Below, one piece after another: positions 43,249 to 44,599 of a stretch of DNA of 44,599 nucleotides. This DNA is from Paracoccaceae bacterium (lineage in GTDB: Bacteria; Pseudomonadota; Alphaproteobacteria; Rhodobacterales; Rhodobacteraceae), in the NCBI GenBank assembly GCA_002708925.1, contig PAPN01000058.1, positions 1 to 44,599 on the forward strand, read 5' to 3'. The notes beneath the pieces were generated by a model. The model had not been told where the DNA came from. It saw nothing but the letters and a program-made list of their open reading frames with translations, and did no database searches. Positions within the stretch are counted from its first letter, which is position 1. Each line of letters starts with the position of its first letter. A program made the translations under genes and the position numbers.

Positions 43249-44049
43249 TTAGCCACCCCAGATGTAGACGGCAGCGAAGAGGAACAGCCACACAACGTCC
43301 ACAAAGTGCCAGTACCAGGCCGCGGCCTCAAAGCCGACGTGGGATTCGGGGGTGAAATGCCCCTTCAGGCCGCGCAGCATACATACGAACAGGAAGATGG
43401 TGCCAACGATCACGTGGAACCCGTGGAAACCCGTCGCCATGAAGAAGTTGGCGCCGTAGATGTTGCCCGAGAAGCCAAAGGCCGCGTGGGTGTATTCATA
43501 GGCCTGGAACACGGTAAAGATCAGACCCAGAGCCACAGCCAGAGCCAGACCGTTGATCATGTCCTTGCGGTTGTTTTCATGCGCGATTGCGTGGTGCGCC
43601 CAGGTGGCCGCCGCGCCCGAGCACAGCAGGATCAGGGTGTTGATCAGCGGCAGGTGCCAGGGATCGAAGGTCTCGATGCCGGCGGGGGGCCAGACGCCAT
43701 CGACGCGCGGGCTGTTTTCGCCCATCGGGTACATGGCGTGTTTGAAGAAGCTCCAGAACCAGGCGGCAAAGAACATCGCCTCGGACATGATGAACAGGAT
43801 AAAGCCATACCGCAGGCCGATTTTCACCACCGGGGTGTGATCGCCGGTTTCACCTTCGTGCACGACCTCGGCCCACCAGCCGAACATGACATAAAGAACG
43901 CCGACAAAGCCGATCAGCAGCATCCAGGGCGATTCAGTGTGGAAATAGATCACCGCGCCGAACAGCATGATGAAACCCGCCAGCGACCCCAACAGGGGCC
44001 ACAGGCTGGGGGGCAGAATGTGATAATCGTGGTTTTTTTCGTGCGCCAT
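43249..44049 (-). CDS. ctaE: Cytochrome c oxidase subunit III
   Basis: The 266-residue subunit III of the aa3-type oxidase spans the membrane seven times. [57 protein letters not shown] (the conserved EAMFF stretch), [16 protein letters not shown] and [22 protein letters not shown] are standard, with the helix VII ending in the usual WHFVDVVW. The subunit stabilises the core and its proton uptake. ctaG lies 24 bp upstream and surf1 downstream, a conserved oxidase assembly block. Confidence 0.96.
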   Translation of the reverse strand: MAHEKNHDYHILPPSLWPLLGSLAGFIMLFGAVIYFHTESPWMLLIGFVGVLYVMFGWWAEVVHEGETGDHTPVVKIGLRYGFILFIMSEAMFFAAWFWSFFKHAMYPMGENSPRVDGVWPPAGIETFDPWHLPLINTLILLCSGAAATWAHHAIAHENNRKDMINGLALAVALGLIFTVFQAYEYTHAAFGFSGNIYGANFFMATGFHGFHVIVGTIFLFVCMLRGLKGHFTPESHVGFEAAAWYWHFVDVVWLFLFAAVYIWGG

Positions 44050-44073
44050 CGCGTTTCCCTCGTTGGAAGGCTT

Positions 44074-44599
44074 TTAGTTTAGGTTGCTCGGTTTGCCCGC
44101 GTCCAGCGCTGCGTGCTGTTCGGGCAGGTCGATTTCGTAGAATGTATAGGACAGGGTGATGTTGGACAGGTACTTGCCCTCGCGATCCTGAACGATTTCA
44201 GGATCCACATAGAAGCTGACGGGCATCATCACGCGCTCGCCAGGTTGCAGCACCTGCTCGGTAAAGCAGAAGCAGTCTATCTTGGTGAAAAACGGCCCCG
44301 CCGCATAGGGGGCAACATTATAGGACGCCTGCCCGGCCACGGGTTTATCGGTGGGGTTATAGGCCTCGTAGAAGGCCAGGCCGGTCTCGCCGATGCGAAT
44401 CTCCATTTCACGCTGGACGGGTTTGAACTCCCACGGCATTCCGCGGGCCTTGGAGGCATCAAAGCGGACCTTGATGGTTTGCTCCAGGATCGTGTCCGAG
44501 CCCGCATCGGCCGTCTGCGTCACCCCGCCAAAGCCGGTGACACGGCAGAACCAGTCATAAAACGGCACCGAGGCCCAGGCCAGCGCGCCCATGGTCAGC
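44074..44599 (-). CDS. ctaG: Cytochrome c oxidase assembly protein CtaG (Cox11), truncated
   Basis: CtaG/Cox11 delivers copper to the CuB site of subunit I. The window shows the last 172 or so residues; the N-terminal anchor runs off the right edge, as MGALAWASVPFYDWFCRVTGFGG is normally preceded by the end of a membrane helix. The periplasmic beta domain is intact, with the copper motif CFCF in KIDCFCFTEQVL. PVSFYVDPEIVQDREGKYLSNITLSYTFYE is the conserved end. ctaE follows 24 bp later. Confidence 0.93.
   Translation of the reverse strand, partial: LTMGALAWASVPFYDWFCRVTGFGGVTQTADAGSDTILEQTIKVRFDASKARGMPWEFKPVQREMEIRIGETGLAFYEAYNPTDKPVAGQASYNVAPYAAGPFFTKIDCFCFTEQVLQPGERVMMPVSFYVDPEIVQDREGKYLSNITLSYTFYEIDLPEQHAALDAGKPSNLN

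Noticed and set aside
42457-44082. Open frame of 541 codons on the plus strand
   Set aside because: Antisense to surf1 and ctaE, both clearly real. The sequence has no domain-like pattern.

Overview
The window looks like chromosomal DNA of an alphaproteobacterium, most probably a Rhodobacterales/Roseobacter-group member. It is GC-rich with short intergenic gaps. Several gene neighbourhoods are ones I associate with that group: irr divergent from fabA, fabB-fabI, ctaG-ctaE-surf1-thrC-M16 peptidase, lysC-ptsP, and a protocatechuate (pca) cluster. These assignments come from reading proteins and motifs by eye; no database search was run.

Layout. 1-3.2 kb: an envelope pair (truncated lipoprotein, OmpA-domain protein), miaB and an unassigned conserved-looking gene. 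3.3-7.5 kb: fatty acid synthesis (fabI, fabB, fabA) with the iron regulator irr divergent. An AT-richer alpha/beta hydrolase in the opposite orientation sits between fabA and fabB. 7.6-12.4 kb: a quinone-oxidoreductase-like enzyme, a Cys-cluster membrane protein, an FKBP isomerase, then a tight HAD dehalogenase/hydrolase/threonine dehydratase operon. 12.6-18.4 kb: pobA-pcaD-pcaC-pcaH-pcaG, an extra hydrolase and pcaB, which together convert 4-hydroxybenzoate through protocatechuate to beta-ketoadipate. 18.5-24.5 kb: a TetA-like exporter, a zinc alcohol dehydrogenase, an ArsR regulator with a SqrR/BigR-like cysteine pair overlapping a ModE-like regulator, and the molybdate transporter modABC with a palindrome just upstream. 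24.5-29 kb: a DUF3237 gene divergent from a GntR regulator, a cluster of hairpins, an AraC regulator, an SDR, a GST and a DUF1178 protein. 29.2-37.8 kb: lysC, ptsP, EcsC-like, GNAT, flavin reductase, mtnP, a LysE exporter, a small ribbon-helix-helix gene divergent from a 37-residue ORF, and apt. 37.8-44.6 kb, all on the minus strand: ctaG (5'-truncated), ctaE, surf1, thrC, an M16 peptidase, a RimJ-like acetyltransferase and an FAD-linked 2-hydroxyacid dehydrogenase.

Most of the window is ordinary housekeeping and catabolic DNA. The most unusual unit is at 36.7-37.2 kb. A ribbon-helix-helix protein gene faces a compact unit made of a near-consensus sigma-70 promoter, a good ribosome binding site, a 37-codon ORF and a rho-independent terminator. 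A 31-bp near-perfect dyad covers the -10 regions in both directions. Next in interest are the hairpin cluster at 25.7-25.9 kb, the hydrolase inserted in the fab genes, and the ArsR/ModE overlap ahead of modABC.
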